Of a stretch of 64,000 bases of DNA, positions 33,690 through 45,966 are shown piece by piece. Each line of letters starts with the position of its first letter. Position 1 is the stretch's first letter. The notes under the pieces are model-generated. The model searched no databases. It saw nothing but the letters and a program-made list of their open reading frames with translations, and was not told where the DNA came from. The stretch comes from Parascedosporium putredinis. Lineage: Eukaryota > Ascomycota > Sordariomycetes > Microascales > Microascaceae. The position numbers and the translations under genes are program-made. Location: positions 310,001 through 374,000 of the forward strand of contig CASHTG010000010.1 in the NCBI GenBank assembly GCA_949357655.1. The letters are read 5' to 3'.

Positions 33690-36600
33690 TGTGATCGCGA
33701 AAGGGATGGGACCCTTGAACACTTTGCAAAAGTGCGTATTCTGTCGCTTCTGCTAGCTAGTTCTGCGCTCTGGAGAGAAGCAGAAAACAAAAAGGCGTTA
33801 GATTTAATTGCAAATAGGTTGTTCCGACTTTGTTCTGTGATAAATGCAGGCAACAAGCCAAAAGGCAAGCGATGCACCAAAAGAAAAAGAATCAATAGAA
33901 ATTCAGATAGAACACGACGAACCTAAAGGCAAGAGTATGGGAATTCTGTAAGTTTTGTCGATATTTTCTGGTCCAGGTCGTGACGTAGAAGAGGAGCAGG
34001 GGAGGAGAATGATAAGGACCTTGTTGGTGGGCGGGCGCGGAGAGGTCGGAAGCTAGCCTTGGTGGGGAGGTGAGGGACGACTTTTGTTGGAGGATTGGCG
34101 CAGACTAAAAGGTGTAGGGCAGGCCTAGTCCAGATCCGGAATCAAGTTCTGGGTTGGCGCAAAAGCATCCGGTGAGAGGTTGCGGTGCGTCGGAACAGGA
34201 AAAACGAAAAGGGTTTTCAGTCTTGTTGTTCAGACGTGTGTATGTGTGTGTTGGGGCGAAAAAGCGGACTGGGAGATGTCGTCGAGATATAAAGCAGGAG
34301 TGACGTGCGCGGGTCGCTCCTGCCTTCGCGTTGGATGCAGGACACCGAAGCGGAATAAAAAAATTAAGGATTGGAAAGAGCGAAAGGCTAGCTTGCATCG
34401 GTGACCAAGGGGATGGGATCGGAGCTTGGCACAGCCGTTCTTGCCGGAAGCAAGGAACAGGTTTTGTGTTGTCCCCAAGGGGTGAGAGAGCGGATAGGCG
34501 TGTAAGAAGGGGGTGGGGTCTAAGAATGAGAGAGATATGGGGAATTGGCTGGAATCAAGTGGACGGCATGGGAACGAGACAGAATGCCCTGTCAGACCTT
34601 GTGTGCTTCACCACAAAAACAAGGGCGAATTGATCCGAGAAGGAATAGGATTCTCAATTAATGACCTAACAGTTCGAACTATGGCCGCCCACGTAGCTAT
34701 TTTCCCCTCTTTTCCCTTCTCCCGTCCACCGGCGTCGCGTGGTTACGTAGGTGGGTTGACCAGGGCCAGTCAAGGCAGAAGGGGGCAATCGACATCCAGC
34801 GGTGCGCAAAGTCATCAATGGGTAGCGGCGGCGGCCCGGGACTTTGCTCCTCAGAAGCGCACTGGCCTTTGGTCATTGGCCAGATCTGGCGCCTGCCTCT
34901 GGCTTTTCGTGTCTGTCCCAATTGTTTGGTCATCCCTTCTCGAACCGGCGATTGTTGTGCCAAGTATCGAGGAGGGATGCCAGAAGAATGGCATTCTTCA
35001 AAAGGGGTCGGAGATGGCCGGGTGATGGGGTTTGGCCATTGCTTGTGGCTAGTCACTCATTCCCCACTGTTACGAGTGCTGTTTCTTGTTGCGTGGCTTG
35101 AGAGGGCATTCTGTGAATCCACCCCATGAAAATTCTAAAAGAGCCTACGTACACGTGGAACAGAGGAGAGGGGCAAAAAGGAACCAGAAAAGCACCTGAT
35201 TCTGCACCGAGAAGGGAAAATCCAAGCGCCCAAAAGAGGGTAAAAAAGAAGCACACGGCGAAAGATGGAAATTTTCTTGGCTGCTGCGAATCCCTCCCTC
35301 CACCTGGAAGATGCTTCCATACACCGAGATGGTGGCTGTCGTTGTCGGCGATGACTACCGATGCCGTCCGTCGTGTCGACGGAGGTTTCAGTCCGGTAGA
35401 CGTTGATACAGGCACCTCATTGATCCTTCCAACTTAAATCACAAGCCGAGCCATTTGCAGATGTCATGTTTCCTTTCGCTAGCCCTGCCGCATGAAACGT
35501 GCGATGTTACTGTGAAATTCGGGTCGGGAAAAACGAAAGAATAATACAAGTACAAGAGAATCAAAAATCTTCCCTCCACGTCGAAACCACGTCGAGACGA
35601 CCATTCTCGAAAAGACCCAAAGGTCCCACCAAACCAAACGGTGCATGTCGTCATCGTCACGAATCCCGAGATCATGACGTCATGTGTACGTTTGCCGGAC
35701 CAGAAGCGGTGGCCGCCAGCGTTTGTGCCTTCTGCATTCAAGCCCAGTGGAGACAAACGATGCTTATGTCATAACCTCATCATGATGCAGGTCCGGGCAA
35801 TCTACAGCATTCGCACGGCTCTTGCAGCTGGGCCGCCCCACCACCGGCGGCGGGCGGCGGGCACACATTCACACATTACCATCACGGCCGTTGCCTCTTT
35901 CAGCCATCCATCTTTGAACTTGGCCTCACCCTTCTTGCTGTGCCACCAAATAAACGAGATTGACTTTCTTGAGCAAGAGATCCCCAAATACATAGATGTA
36001 GATTTCGAAGAGCAAGGTACGGTAAGGAGGGGCAGATGCGACCGTTACAGGCTGGCAGGTGCTCACAGGGGCAAAAAACCAAGCATTGGCGTTCAAGCGC
36101 ATCAATGAATCGAATGGATCAATTGAGTCGTCCCAAGATTCCCGTCGCTAGCCCCGATCAAAATACAGGGGCCAAGCCCTGAATTGACCCTCTCCACCAC
36201 CATCATTACCCTACAAAGTGATGTCACGCCACGCATCTGCTCGCCGACCTGGGCAAGGCCGCCGCAAGGAAGGCGCCAGCGACGGCCCCTCCTCTCACGA
36301 CCTAAATATTCTCCATCGAACGACATCCCCGTAGCAAGACAAACGAATTCCTCTCCTCTGAAACTCATTACATCTATCAAGCGGCATTGAAGTAACACGC
36401 TACTGACCACTGAATGTTTGCTCTCCCCTCGTTTCTATTTCCTTCCTCGACACCAGGCGAGGAGACACTACACCCACCAGTCCGCGCAGTACGATACCCA
36501 CCCCGAGCTCAACCCGATAGCAGCCCTCCCTAGATTCCCCGTCCCCGCTTTAGCTTTGCACTATCCCCATCTCGAGCGAATACCCTCCTTTCTCGAGACC

Positions 36601-36752
36601 CGCAACTCCTGATCCATTGTGGAAACCCCCATTGCTAGGAGAGAAACAGTCTACCACATTCGTTACCGAGCTCCGAAGTAAAATCGAAAAAACCACACCA
36701 TACTTAACGTCCCAGCCCCCCTCTTCGAAAAAAAAAGAGAACTTCCGCCACG
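33690..36752. other. Long divergent intergenic region
   Basis: 3.1 kb between erdS and the esterase gene, which point apart. No exon chain or domain was recognised. Small open frames here look random. Confidence 0.45.
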
Positions 36753-37901
36753 ATGCCGCGATTTGCCAAAGTAGAGGGGATTCCCGTGCCGCTCGCCGAC
36801 CCAGAGCAGAGCATGGAAGCCTCGCAAATCGGACCCCACGAGACCCCGTCGGTGGCCGTTGACAAGACGGGGCCCCGCCCTCGCGGTTCAGCCTCAAGCT
36901 GACCGCCTCGGCTGGCGCGCGCTGCAGTGCGTCGGCATGTCGCTGCACTTCCTGGCCCCGCCCCGCCCGCCGTCCCCGCCTTCACCAAGACCGTCCGGTC
37001 CACCATGGCCAAAAACGGCGGCGAGTTCATCCTGCACTTTTATACCCCCAAGGGCTACGAGAACAAGTTCCTGCACCGCAACCGCCTGTTCCCCGCCGTC
37101 ATTAATTTTCACGGCGGCGGCTTCACCCTCGGCAACGCCACCGACGATGCCCGCTTCGCCCGCTTCGTCACCGAAGAGTGCAACGCTCTCTTCATCTCCG
37201 TCGAGTACAGGCTCTCCCCGAGCACCCGTTCCCCGTCGCCGTGGATGATGGTGCCGACGCCATCCTCTACGTTGTGGAAAACGCCGCCGACCTGCACATA
37301 AATCCCATGCTGCTCGCCACCTCGGGCTTCTCCGCCGGCGGCAACCTGGCCGTGACTTGCCCGATGCGCTTGGTCAAGCACATGAAGTCCATCCACGACC
37401 CCGAACGCCAGGTTCCCGGCCACCGCATCGTCGCCAGCGCTTTATGGTACCCCATCACCGACTATACCTTGACCCGCGCCGAGCGTCGCGCGAGCTCCTC
37501 GCGCCCTGACCAGGCTCTGCCCCCGTACCTCACAGATCTCTTTGACCAATCCTATCTCTACCCACCCGATCTCGATCTCGCGGACCCTTACCTCTCCCCT
37601 CCCGCGCGACCGACGAGATGCTCATTGACGGCGTGGCCTCGCACGTCATCTTCTACACCTGCGAGTGGGACATGCTCCACAAGGAGGGGAGCTGCTCGCG
37701 CAAAGGCTTGGCGCCGAGCCCATCAACAAGGAGATCCATTACAAGATGATCAAGGGCGTGACTCACGGCTGGGACAAGAGCCCGAACCCCATGTCCGTCG
37801 CGGATCAGTCCGAGGAGCTGTATAAAGAGTGCTGCGGGAAGCTAAAGGCCATCTTCATGAAGGAAGTACATCGCGTTGATGGAGCCCTACCTCTCGGTTG
37901 A
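36753..37901 (+). CDS. HSL-type alpha/beta hydrolase (esterase), six apparent frameshifts
   Basis: No intron is needed. Six missing bases (near 36890, 36915, 36956-36959, 37216-37219, 37596-37599, 37686-37689) bring the length to exactly 385 codons. Features of the hormone-sensitive lipase family: the oxyanion motif INFHGGGFTLG (about 119-127), YRLSPEHPFPVAVDDG, the nucleophile elbow SGFSAGGN (Ser near 193), an acid in CEWDMLH (near 308) and GVTHGWD (His near 338). Start MPRFAKVEGIPVP is the first ATG in frame. No signal peptide, so probably cytosolic. The natural ester is unknown. It lies just before two secreted copper proteins, in the same direction as the LPMO. Confidence 0.82.
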
Positions 37902-38874
37902 AACCACGACCGCAAAATAGGATCGGGCTTTTCGCTGGTGCTCCTGCTTGACGAGCAGAGATATATATTCATGTACCACCAATTAGACAAACTTTTATGA
38001 GTAAACGAAATGAACTTCTTGTTGCATGTTTCCGTCTTGTTCGTTGACAACGAACGGCTTAACCCACGTAAAGACTACGCACCGTGATGTGTAATATTTG
38101 TAGATTCCTCGCCTTTGTTTGATTCTATGTCTTCCGCTCACCCGCCCACCAGTACAATTCTACGTTCGGCATTTCATACTCGCGCAAGTCGTGGCAATCC
38201 TTGAAAACAAAAGCCCCCATGGGCTACTATGTCCGCCCTTATTGCAGACTTGGCATCGACCTTCGCAAACACTTCCCCTTGGTGCAAATACCTCCCCGGC
38301 TGCCCTATACCCCGGATTTTTATTCTATTTCATCTCAAGCTGGACCAATGCGCGTGGCCAGACAACAATGGAGCATGCCCGAGTTGATGAATGCCGCATT
38401 CCCCGGTTTAACCATATTCGCAACCCGCCAATCGGAACGTCTGGTGCCGCCCACCACCGCATCAGGCTAAACGCATACGCTCACCAGATCCCCTTGCCTC
38501 TTTATTACAACGAAGCGTAGTCCCTCGACATATCGCGACATACGCGTGCGGTGGGAAGACTGCGTGCTGAGGAGCCATGGGAGGGGCGGGAAACAGTGTC
38601 TCCCACCCTCGAGCTAACCTGACCAGGTGAGCGAGAAACTCTATCGTCGGCACTTAGTCCCGGACTTTGGATGGAACATTTCCAATCCTTCAAGCTTGTT
38701 TTTTGGAACCTGTGGTGTATTTCAGGCCAGGAGTGCCCACCTGAGAAGCAGTCAGCTTCGGCGTTCCGCTTTATACCGCCTCCTTCGTCGGAATCGTCAA
38801 ACGAATTTTGATCATTTGTTGCCGCTCAACCCTCACCTAGCCAAATATCGATACATCCTCCTAGTCCGAACAAA
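37902..38874. other. Intergenic, promoter of the LPMO gene
   Basis: Mixed sequence with a TATA-like motif near 38771 (CTTTATAC). No gene was recognised. Confidence 0.5.
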
Positions 38875-39805
38875 ATGGTCAAAATCCTAAACTCGCTGCT
38901 GCTTCTCGCGGCTTCGGCCCAGGCCCACTGTACGTAGACATTGTCCTCCCCGTCCCGTCTCCCCTTCCGTGTCCAACGGATCCCTCCCCGCGTGAAAATT
39001 AGGTGGGAAGTACCATACACGTCGAGCTCGTTTTCCTCTAACAACCAAAATTCCCAGACCGCTTCTCCAAGATCGTCGTCGATGGCGTCGAAGAAGCCGC
39101 CGAGTGGACCGCCGTCCGCATGACCAAGAACTACCAGGGCAACCAAGGCGTGACCGACGTCAACAGCGCCGACATGCGGTGCTTCCAGGCCCGCGCGGGC
39201 ACGAGCACCGCCACCATCGCCGCGGGCAAGACGCTCGGCTTCGTTGCCAACGCGGCCGTCACCCACTTTGGCCCCGTCCAGTTCTACATGGCCAAGGTGC
39301 CCGAGGGCGCCGACATCAACACGTGGGAGGCGGCCGGCAACGTGTGGTTCAAGGCTGGTAGCATCTCTGCTGTCAAGGCCGGTGCGGATTGGAGCTGGCC
39401 CGCATACAGTACGTATTCCCTTTCTCTGAATGAGCCAGTTATGGGCAACGCGTGCCTTTTTCTTTTTCTTTTCTACTTTGATGGTTTTCGTCACAGCTGC
39501 TAACTTGCTTTCTCTTTTTCTTCAGACGAGAGGGTCGTTGATTTCGTCATCCCCGCCGACGTGCCCAGCGGCAAGTACCTCATCCGCGTGGAGAGTGTTG
39601 CCCTTCACCAGGCCTCCTCCCCGGTGGTGCCCAGATCTACCTCTCGTGCGCCCAGGTCGAGGTTACTGGCGGCGGCAGCGGCACGCCCGGCCCCATGGTC
39701 TCGTTCCCCGGCGCGTACAGGGCCAACGACCCCGGTCTCCTGTGGTCCTACTACCCCGTCGCGACGACCTACACGGCCCCCGGTCCGGCGGTGTGGACGG
39801 CATAG
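38875..39805 (+). CDS. AA9 lytic polysaccharide monooxygenase
   Basis: Exons 38875-38929, 39058-39408 and 39526-39805. One C is missing in the run 39619-39622; the product is then 228 residues. A signal peptide of 17 residues (MVKILNSLLLLAASAQA) is followed directly by His18, which becomes the N-terminal copper-binding His after cleavage. The second His is in AAVTHFGPVQFYM (near 88) and the axial Tyr is in GAQIYLSCAQVEV (near 174), completing the histidine brace of AA9 (former GH61). There is no cellulose-binding module, only the catalytic domain ending in AVWTA. It acts outside the cell, cleaving cellulose or hemicellulose oxidatively, and needs an electron donor. A gene for another secreted copper protein faces it from 40979. 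Confidence 0.9.
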
Positions 39806-40438
39806 AGGCTTTTGAGTGGGAAAAGGGGAATACGGAGTATGGGGTTGTTTCTTTTTTTCTTCCCTTCTTGATTCTTTTCATCATTTTTACCCACCGTGTA
39901 CGAGGCTACATGTTGTGTGTTTCTCCTGGGGTTAGACTCTTGGAGAGAATTATTTCGTTTTACTACGTGAAACTACCTCAAGGCCTAAGGGGACGTCGGC
40001 CCATCATATCACACATGAGTGTTTAGTAACATTGAAGAGATAGACTGCGATTCAAGATTTGTTTTAAGGAACGCAACACTGGCCAGACTTCGTAGTTATC
40101 TTCAATACCTCCTGTACAACCTCACAGCCCATTACTACAGCACTAGCCTTTCGTAAGGATGATAGTAGCATGGACATCGCTTGGTAGCTTCTACAGCAGT
40201 ACCATATAACACATCAAACAAGACTCTTCAAAGGACAGCAGTGGTATGTTAAGGCAACGCATCTACAAGGTCGCACGCTGACCAAACAGTTATTTGTACA
40301 AGGGGATATATTGAATCATATATACACATCTTAACCACTCGCATAACGCAACCAAGCTGTCTCCGAGGCAGACAACACGCATCTTTCGGCTGTCATAGAT
40401 TATCTCTGCACAATCATTCCCCAAACGAATTTACTCGC
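39806..40438. other. Convergent intergenic spacer
   Basis: AT-rich 3' flanks of the LPMO and cupredoxin genes. Nothing coding was seen. Confidence 0.5.
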
Positions 40439-40979
40439 TTATGGGAGAGGCTCGCCGAACTCGCCGCCATAGACAGCGTTGGGAGCGGTAGCGGGCTTGC
40501 CCTGGGAGGCAGCCTTGTAGGCAGCAATGGTCTGGTCCTCGCTGGGGTTGATGACGGCAACCATGCCATTGGCGCAGTGCATGCCCACGGAGCAGTAGTA
40601 GAAGTGGGGCTCGGTGGAGTTGACGACGACGTGGAAGACGTTGGTCTGTGACAGCGGAACGGAAAAGAGTTAGAGAGAGACGCTAGGCTAGGTGGGGTGA
40701 AAGGACCAGGCATGGCTATGTATATGTCTACTTACGTTGCCGGGAGTGCCCTGGATCACACCCGAGGAGAAGGCATCTTCCCTCTCGGAGGGCGCAGGGG
40801 GTATCGAACTCGGTGGAGACGGCATCATGGGTACCACCGACGAAGTGGAACTCGACAATGTCGTCAATCTCGGCAGTGACGGAGTCCGGGGTGAAGGTCA
40901 GACCGCCCTGGCCGACGTTGATCTTGTGGACGGCAGCGGTGGCGGCGGCCACGAGGGAGGCGACGATGAAGGAACGCAT
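40439..40979 (-). CDS. Small secreted cupredoxin (plastocyanin-like)
   Basis: Minus-strand exons 40979-40736 and 40645-40439 with a 90-bp intron. Exon 1 has one base too many for the frame (one extra, or two missing, in the C run after DTPC); the product is about 149-150 residues. Residues 1-16 (MRSFIVASLVAAATAA) are a signal peptide. Type-1 copper ligands are visible: His in VGGTHDAV (near 51), then Cys, His and Met in YYCSVGMHCANGM near the end. TFTPDSVTAEIDDIVEFHF is the typical first cupredoxin strand pair. There is no GPI signal, unlike many fungal relatives. It may carry electrons or bind copper outside the cell. Facing an LPMO gene makes an electron-transfer partner an attractive but untested idea. 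Confidence 0.83.
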
Positions 40980-41145
40980 GTCTGCTTTGGTGCTTGGTGT
41001 AAGGTGAGGAGATATAACCTGGATGGAGAGTGGGCACCGAGGGATATGAGCAAGATTGAGAAGATTTGAGCAGGCTGTTTCCTTTTCTACTGTTCTTATG
41101 TGTTCTCCTGTGGGGACGCGAGCTACGAAATGTGCTCGACGGGGG

Positions 41146-41157
41146 TATATATATATA
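41146..41157 (-). promoter_or_regulatory. TATA box of the cupredoxin gene
   Basis: An uninterrupted TATATATATATA stretch about 170 bases upstream of the cupredoxin start, a good position for a core promoter. Confidence 0.55.
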
Positions 41158-43623
41158 CGCGTGCGGAACCCCAGACGAAGAGCTTGGCCTTGACTGACGC
41201 TGCTCCTTCTCCCTCCCGACATGAAATTGGCTTTAACCTGGATCCTTACCTGAAGGTTCAGGCTCTGGAGAAGAGCATCAGGGAAAGCGACTCGCCGCTT
41301 TTCCTCCAATCCCAGATTGAGCCCTCGCATTACCTCCTCGATGTTCAATTGAGCCAGCGCCAAGGCCGCCATTAACATTAAATGACGCGGCCGGGGCAAA
41401 CCCCTCTCGGTATGCTCCTCTCATTTGTGTTTTTTTTCTTTGCCCCTTCTTTCCAATATTTCTTTTTTCTTGTCGGTGGAGTAGCAGGGATTCATCTGCC
41501 ACAAAGGCATATTGCCACGCTAACAAGCTTATTTACTTGCATAGCAAACGGCAAGGCCGTCGTCTCCGCTTCGTCAACCTCAACTTGGCAATGACATATA
41601 GGTCCCCGAGCTTATACCGTGCCGAGCCAGCCTCAGACGCCATTGATTGGCCGGCATGAGCCCCGGAGCTTTCATCCAAACACTCAAGATGCTTTGATGG
41701 AAACCAAGTGGAAAATCAAAAATCAAAAAATTCATATTTGCCGATTAACCAAACGAACGAGCCGATTTGCAGAACCAACATTTCTCTGGGCGGGAGGTAA
41801 TAAGGGTATTTCTACGCAAAGTAAAAATCACTTTCTCTCTTGCTCCAAAGTTTTTCTGCTTCCTTTTCTCGGAGCCCTTTGCGGGTGGGGGCCAGGCGAT
41901 CAACCGACAAGGCCCTAACATGATCGCTCGCCTCTCTCCGCCTTTCCCCAATTGTTTGACTTAGAGTAGGGTTGCCTCCGGCATTCGAACCTCGCCGCCG
42001 AACCCAGGCCGAAGCGTCCACCTTGCCTCCCATTCTCTTTCGTTCGCTTACAATTTGGCGAAGTGAAAGGGGGAAAGGGATAGAAAGGGAGGGGAAAAAC
42101 CGCAGATTACCGTGATTAAAAAGAGAGCGGCGTCGCATGGCACTCCGGGCTGGAGATGCGGAGATTTTCATCATTCCATAGCCTTTCCAAGACTGCTCCC
42201 CGCTCGACTTTATCAATCTTATCAATCTTGGCGCCGGCTTAGGAGGGCACCACCTCGCCTCCATTCCCCCTCCCCGGTGGCTCGCTCCTGTCTTCAACGC
42301 AACGCCCCTTCCCGCTGTCAACGGACCTGAGGTCGAAATGGAATTAAACCCTCACTTGCAACATGAGCAACAATGGGGGAAGAAACTTGATAAGACTGGG
42401 ATTGTTGGTCAATTAAAGCGGATCCTTTCATCAGTTCGCCAGTCTTTCGCCCCATAGCCAAGCACGTTTCCGAAGCTTTGGGAATGCCAACGTTGGCCCA
42501 CTACCAGGAAGAGGGCCAACATCGATTGATCGAGCATAGGCTCCATTGCTTGACCCATACCATCGATTCGGTAGCGGGGCAAACCCCGTACTTGTAGCTT
42601 TCTTTCCATTCGCGGCGGGGTCAGGGAGGTCCCTGGCCAGCAGGCGGACAATTAGATGCTTCGCCTGTCAGCCTCCGTCATACTTTGTACATCGGGACCC
42701 TTTCCCACTTGATCTTGAACGTAGACCCTGGTCATGTCAAGTGTTTCCAGGAGTGGACAATGTTTGTCGGTTTGCAGCCGTTGCTACGCCAGCTGAAAGG
42801 CTAAAGATCGGGCCTGCGCCAATAGTACATGAAGCAACTTTGCTTCTGCTATCAATGCCGGAATCTTCAGTCGATTGCCACAAAACTGATTCCTTTGGAC
42901 GGTGGGAATTTCGTGGGAATTTCTCGTGGAAGCAATTGTCTTCCTTTGCTTGCATTCTCCATTACCATGTACAGAAGACAGGCTGTGGCATTTGTAACCA
43001 AGGGCTTTACTACCTCATCTTCCACCTCTCATGGCTGGAACCCCAAAGGGAGGCGTTTCGTTTTCATTCCTTTTTCCGGCGGACCATGCGCTGGCTTACC
43101 TCATTACAAATTCAGCTCCGGCCAGCGCCGAAGACCGAGATGGGGCTCGTTCACCTCATCTGCTGGCCACCAAACGTATCCTACCACACATCGTATTCCT
43201 CTTCCTGGCTTGAAGATTGAAGACATTTCATCCCCGTCAATAGTCTCGACTTGATGGAATACCAAGATTCCCTCCCTCGACGAAAAAAAGGCAGATGGGG
43301 ATCAGAGCAAGCCTGCAGGATCGGATGACATTGCTCCAGGTCTTCCGGCGTGGTGGCACCTGCCCCGTCTCGTCGTGACCAGGGGCGAACCTAGCTCAGC
43401 CCCACTATTTCCCAGGGAAAACCAATCAAACGAGCGCCGGGTTCGGAAGGCTGATGGATTGGCACGCCATCAGCGTTGTGAGCTCGCCCATTCGCCTCAT
43501 CGTCGTGCAAGTGGGCTGACCCCATCTAATGGAGCAAGGGGTGGATTCGCATGGCCAAGAAAAAAAGAAAGAAAAAAGAGCAAGACCCCCTTTCATGGGT
43601 GCCTTCCCTTTTGAATTTTGCTC

Positions 43624-43636
43624 ACGCGTTACGCGT
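43624..43636 (+). promoter_or_regulatory. Paired ACGCGT (MCB-like) boxes
   Basis: ACGCGT, one T, ACGCGT, about 195 bases before the peroxiredoxin start. ACGCGT is the site of the APSES-type MBF factor that drives G1/S genes in fungi. A role here is inference. Confidence 0.35.
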
Positions 43637-43830
43637 CTTTAGGGACCTGATTTAAGAGGTCTTTCCTTCCCTCTGTGACAGCTCGGCCGGTTTCGCTCCA
43701 CTTCCTCCTTCCTCCCTCGTACACCCAAGCCAAATCTCACGATACCCCCATTTCCACCCCGATTTACGATCTCGCACAACAGCTCATCGACAACGACTCC
43801 CTATTTTTGACCAACTCCCCACCACACACC

Positions 43831-44604
43831 ATGTCTACCGCATTCATCCAGCGCCCCGCCCCGGCCTTCAAGGCCATGACCGTGTTTGCCGGTGGAGAGT
43901 TCAAGGAGATCTCCCTCTCAGATTACATTGGCCAATGGTAAGCGTCAACACATTTTCTCACTATGTTTTTAATCCTTTCCATCATACCGCTCAGTAAGCT
44001 CACATCAGCTTTCTCTCTACAGGGTCGTCCTTCTCTTCTACCCCATGGACTTCACCTTTGTCTGCCCCACCGAAATCATCCAGTTCAACGACGCCCTATC
44101 CCGGTTCCGCGACATCAACACCTCCGTCCTCGCCGTCTCCACCGACTCCCACTACTCCCATCTCGCCTGGCAGAGCCAGCCCCGTCGTCAAGGCGGCCTC
44201 GGTTCCGACCTCGAGCTCCCCTCGTCGCCGACCGATCCCACGCCATCTCCCGTAGCTACGGTGTCCTGCTCGAGGAGGAGGGCATCGCTCTCCGTGGCCT
44301 CTTCATCATCGACCCCAAGGGTGTCCTCCGCCAAATCACCGTCAACGATTTGGCCGTCGGCAGGAACGTGGAGGAGACCATCCGACTCCTCCAGGCCTTC
44401 CAGTTCACCGACGAGAACGGCGAGGTCTGCCCCGCCGGCTGGATGCAGGGTGATAAGGCCATGAAGCCCGAGCCCAAGGCCAGTCTGGAATATTTCTCCG
44501 CTAAGGCTGATGACGCTAACGGCCACGCTAATGGCACGAATGGCACAAATGGCACAAATGGCACCAACGGCACTAACGGAACTAAGCGTCAGCGGGTCGA
44601 TTAA
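43831..44604 (+). CDS. 2-Cys peroxiredoxin with Asn-Gly-Thr tail
   Basis: Exons 43831-43937 and 44023-44604 with an 85-bp intron. One C is missing in the run 44218-44221; the product is then 229 residues. It is an AhpC/typical 2-Cys peroxiredoxin: FYPMDFTFVCPTE with the peroxidatic Cys (near 50), TDSHYSHLAW, LRGLFIIDPKGVLRQ and GEVCPAGW with the resolving Cys (near 172). It reduces peroxides using thioredoxin. There is no signal peptide, so cytosolic or nuclear. The usual C-terminus is followed by six Asn-Gly-Thr repeats and a basic KRQRVD end, which is not part of the family core. Start MSTAFIQRPAPAF is the normal peroxiredoxin opening. Confidence 0.9.
44528..44587 (+). repeat. Asn-Gly-Thr coding minisatellite in peroxiredoxin tail
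   Basis: Tandem 9-base units AATGGCACN/AACGGCACN encode repeated Asn-Gly-Thr at the end of the peroxiredoxin. Confidence 0.85.
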
Positions 44605-45527
44605 ATTCAACCGTCCATGGCTGTCATTCTAGAAAATGTTCGCCGAACCATTGCAGGTCGGCTTACCTATCAGCTTTCCAATAGAACAGGAAAGCGCCTT
44701 TGAAACAAGCGGAGGGTTGCGAATCGTGTTCGCAGTCTGCTAGACCTAGATCCAGCCTGGCTCAGGCTAGACCATAGAAAGGGAACCTTCGAAAGGTTGC
44801 CAGCTTATAATCACTGTAAAATAATTCAATTGTATTCTATCATCATCACCTGCAAATCGCTTTCGAGATCGTCAAAACTTGACCTTATCAGTGACATGCA
44901 ACATTTCAGCGTTTACACAGGCCTACGCGCGGACTCTCCAGCTGGAGTATGGATGAACAGAAAGCCAGATCTGCACAGTTCACGATCAGGCATAATGACT
45001 CTGGGTCAACCAAACCCACATGGTTTTGCTATATGCGTCGGTATTGCTGTTTGACTTTGAAGCAGATGTTCCGTGAAACATGGGGTCGCTACTCGCGCGG
45101 TTAGTAAAACCCGCACGCAGCTCCCACCTTTTACCGTGGTCGCTTAAATAACTCTCGATCTCGAAACACCTGCTTCTTATCTTCGAGCCTCGATCCGTTC
45201 TCAGGTTCCCGCACTTAGTGAAGGTGTTTGTATCGTACCTTCTCTAGCCAACCCTTAGTTCAAATATCTACACAGAGATAAAGCAAGCTAAATACCCCTG
45301 ATCAGAACTTCATTCTCTCGCCTGATCCAGTGGTCTGAGCTGCCCTAACCACTTACCATGTTCACATCACCAGTCGCGACTGCCTCGTCTGGAATAGATG
45401 TAAATAGTATCTAGTTATTGAAGTTTTATTCAGAGCTCAAGGAAAACCAACATTTACTCCTACCTCACATGCTCCAGCTATGAGGAATGAGGATTACATA
45501 TACTAGATATCATCTTCCGAGTTTCAC

Positions 45528-45535
45528 TATAAATA
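45528..45535 (+). promoter_or_regulatory. TATA box before the doubtful small gene
   Basis: TATAAATA, 104 bases upstream of the ATG at 45639, the best core-promoter match in this island. Confidence 0.4.
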
Positions 45536-45638
45536 GGCGTGCCTTCCTCGTTCCTCTTCGACCAGATATTTCCCAGGAACCTCTTTTAGCAACCACACAC
45601 ACCAAGCCTTGATCCAGGTCGGGATACCAACTTTCGCC

Positions 45639-45966
45639 ATGGAGCACTCATTGGGCCGCGTATCCGCTTCCAATGGCCGCACACTCCAGTCCCAAGCTGA
45701 TTATCATGGCCCATCGAAACGGAAACATTGAACAGATACCCACGACAAGTTGTTCTTGAGCGTATCGACGAGGAGCAAGGGCCTAGGCCTAATGACCCTG
45801 CCGAATTCGCAAGCATGGGTATGTTCTTGGGTCCCATGATATGTTGAACGCATCAACGGTTGGAGGCGCGCATACCTGACTCTATCGTTGGTTGGCAGGT
45901 GCAGGAGGCAAATTTCCATGCCCAGATCGAAGTGACGAGAAAAAGGAAATCATCATGTACTGAACG
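45639..45966 (+). CDS. Doubtful small gene, unknown product
   Basis: Possible exons 45639-45818 and 45899-45966 around an 80-bp intron with GTATGT donor, CTGAC branch-like site and CAG acceptor. One A must be missing in the AAA near 45728 (the same error type as elsewhere), giving about 82 residues that begin MEHSLGRVSASNGR and contain RYPRQVVLERIDEEQG and PNDPAEFASMG. No family was recognised. A TATA box lies 104 bases upstream. After the TGA, two other frames look protein-like up to 46481 (one ends in an Asp/Glu-rich stretch), so this could be the 5' part of a longer or decayed gene. Confidence 0.3.

Larger units (their letters stand above)
40980..43830. other. Long divergent intergenic region
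   Basis: 2.9 kb between the cupredoxin and peroxiredoxin genes. It holds a TATA box for the former (41146-41157) and a doubled ACGCGT element before the latter (43624-43636). Open frames near 42546-43254 overlap each other and show no domain. Confidence 0.45.

Noticed and set aside
41970..42000. Possible tRNA B-box (GGTTCGAA on the minus strand)
   Set aside because: No matching A-box and no cloverleaf arms could be formed around it.
42546..43254. Two overlapping plus-strand frames of 224 and 141 codons
   Set aside because: They overlap in different frames, have no recognisable domain and no exon chain; probably chance.
45061..45480. LTR-like stretch in the AT-richer island
   Set aside because: Promoter-like and LTR-like words occur, but I found no second copy, terminal TG/CA pair with duplicated target, or primer-binding site.
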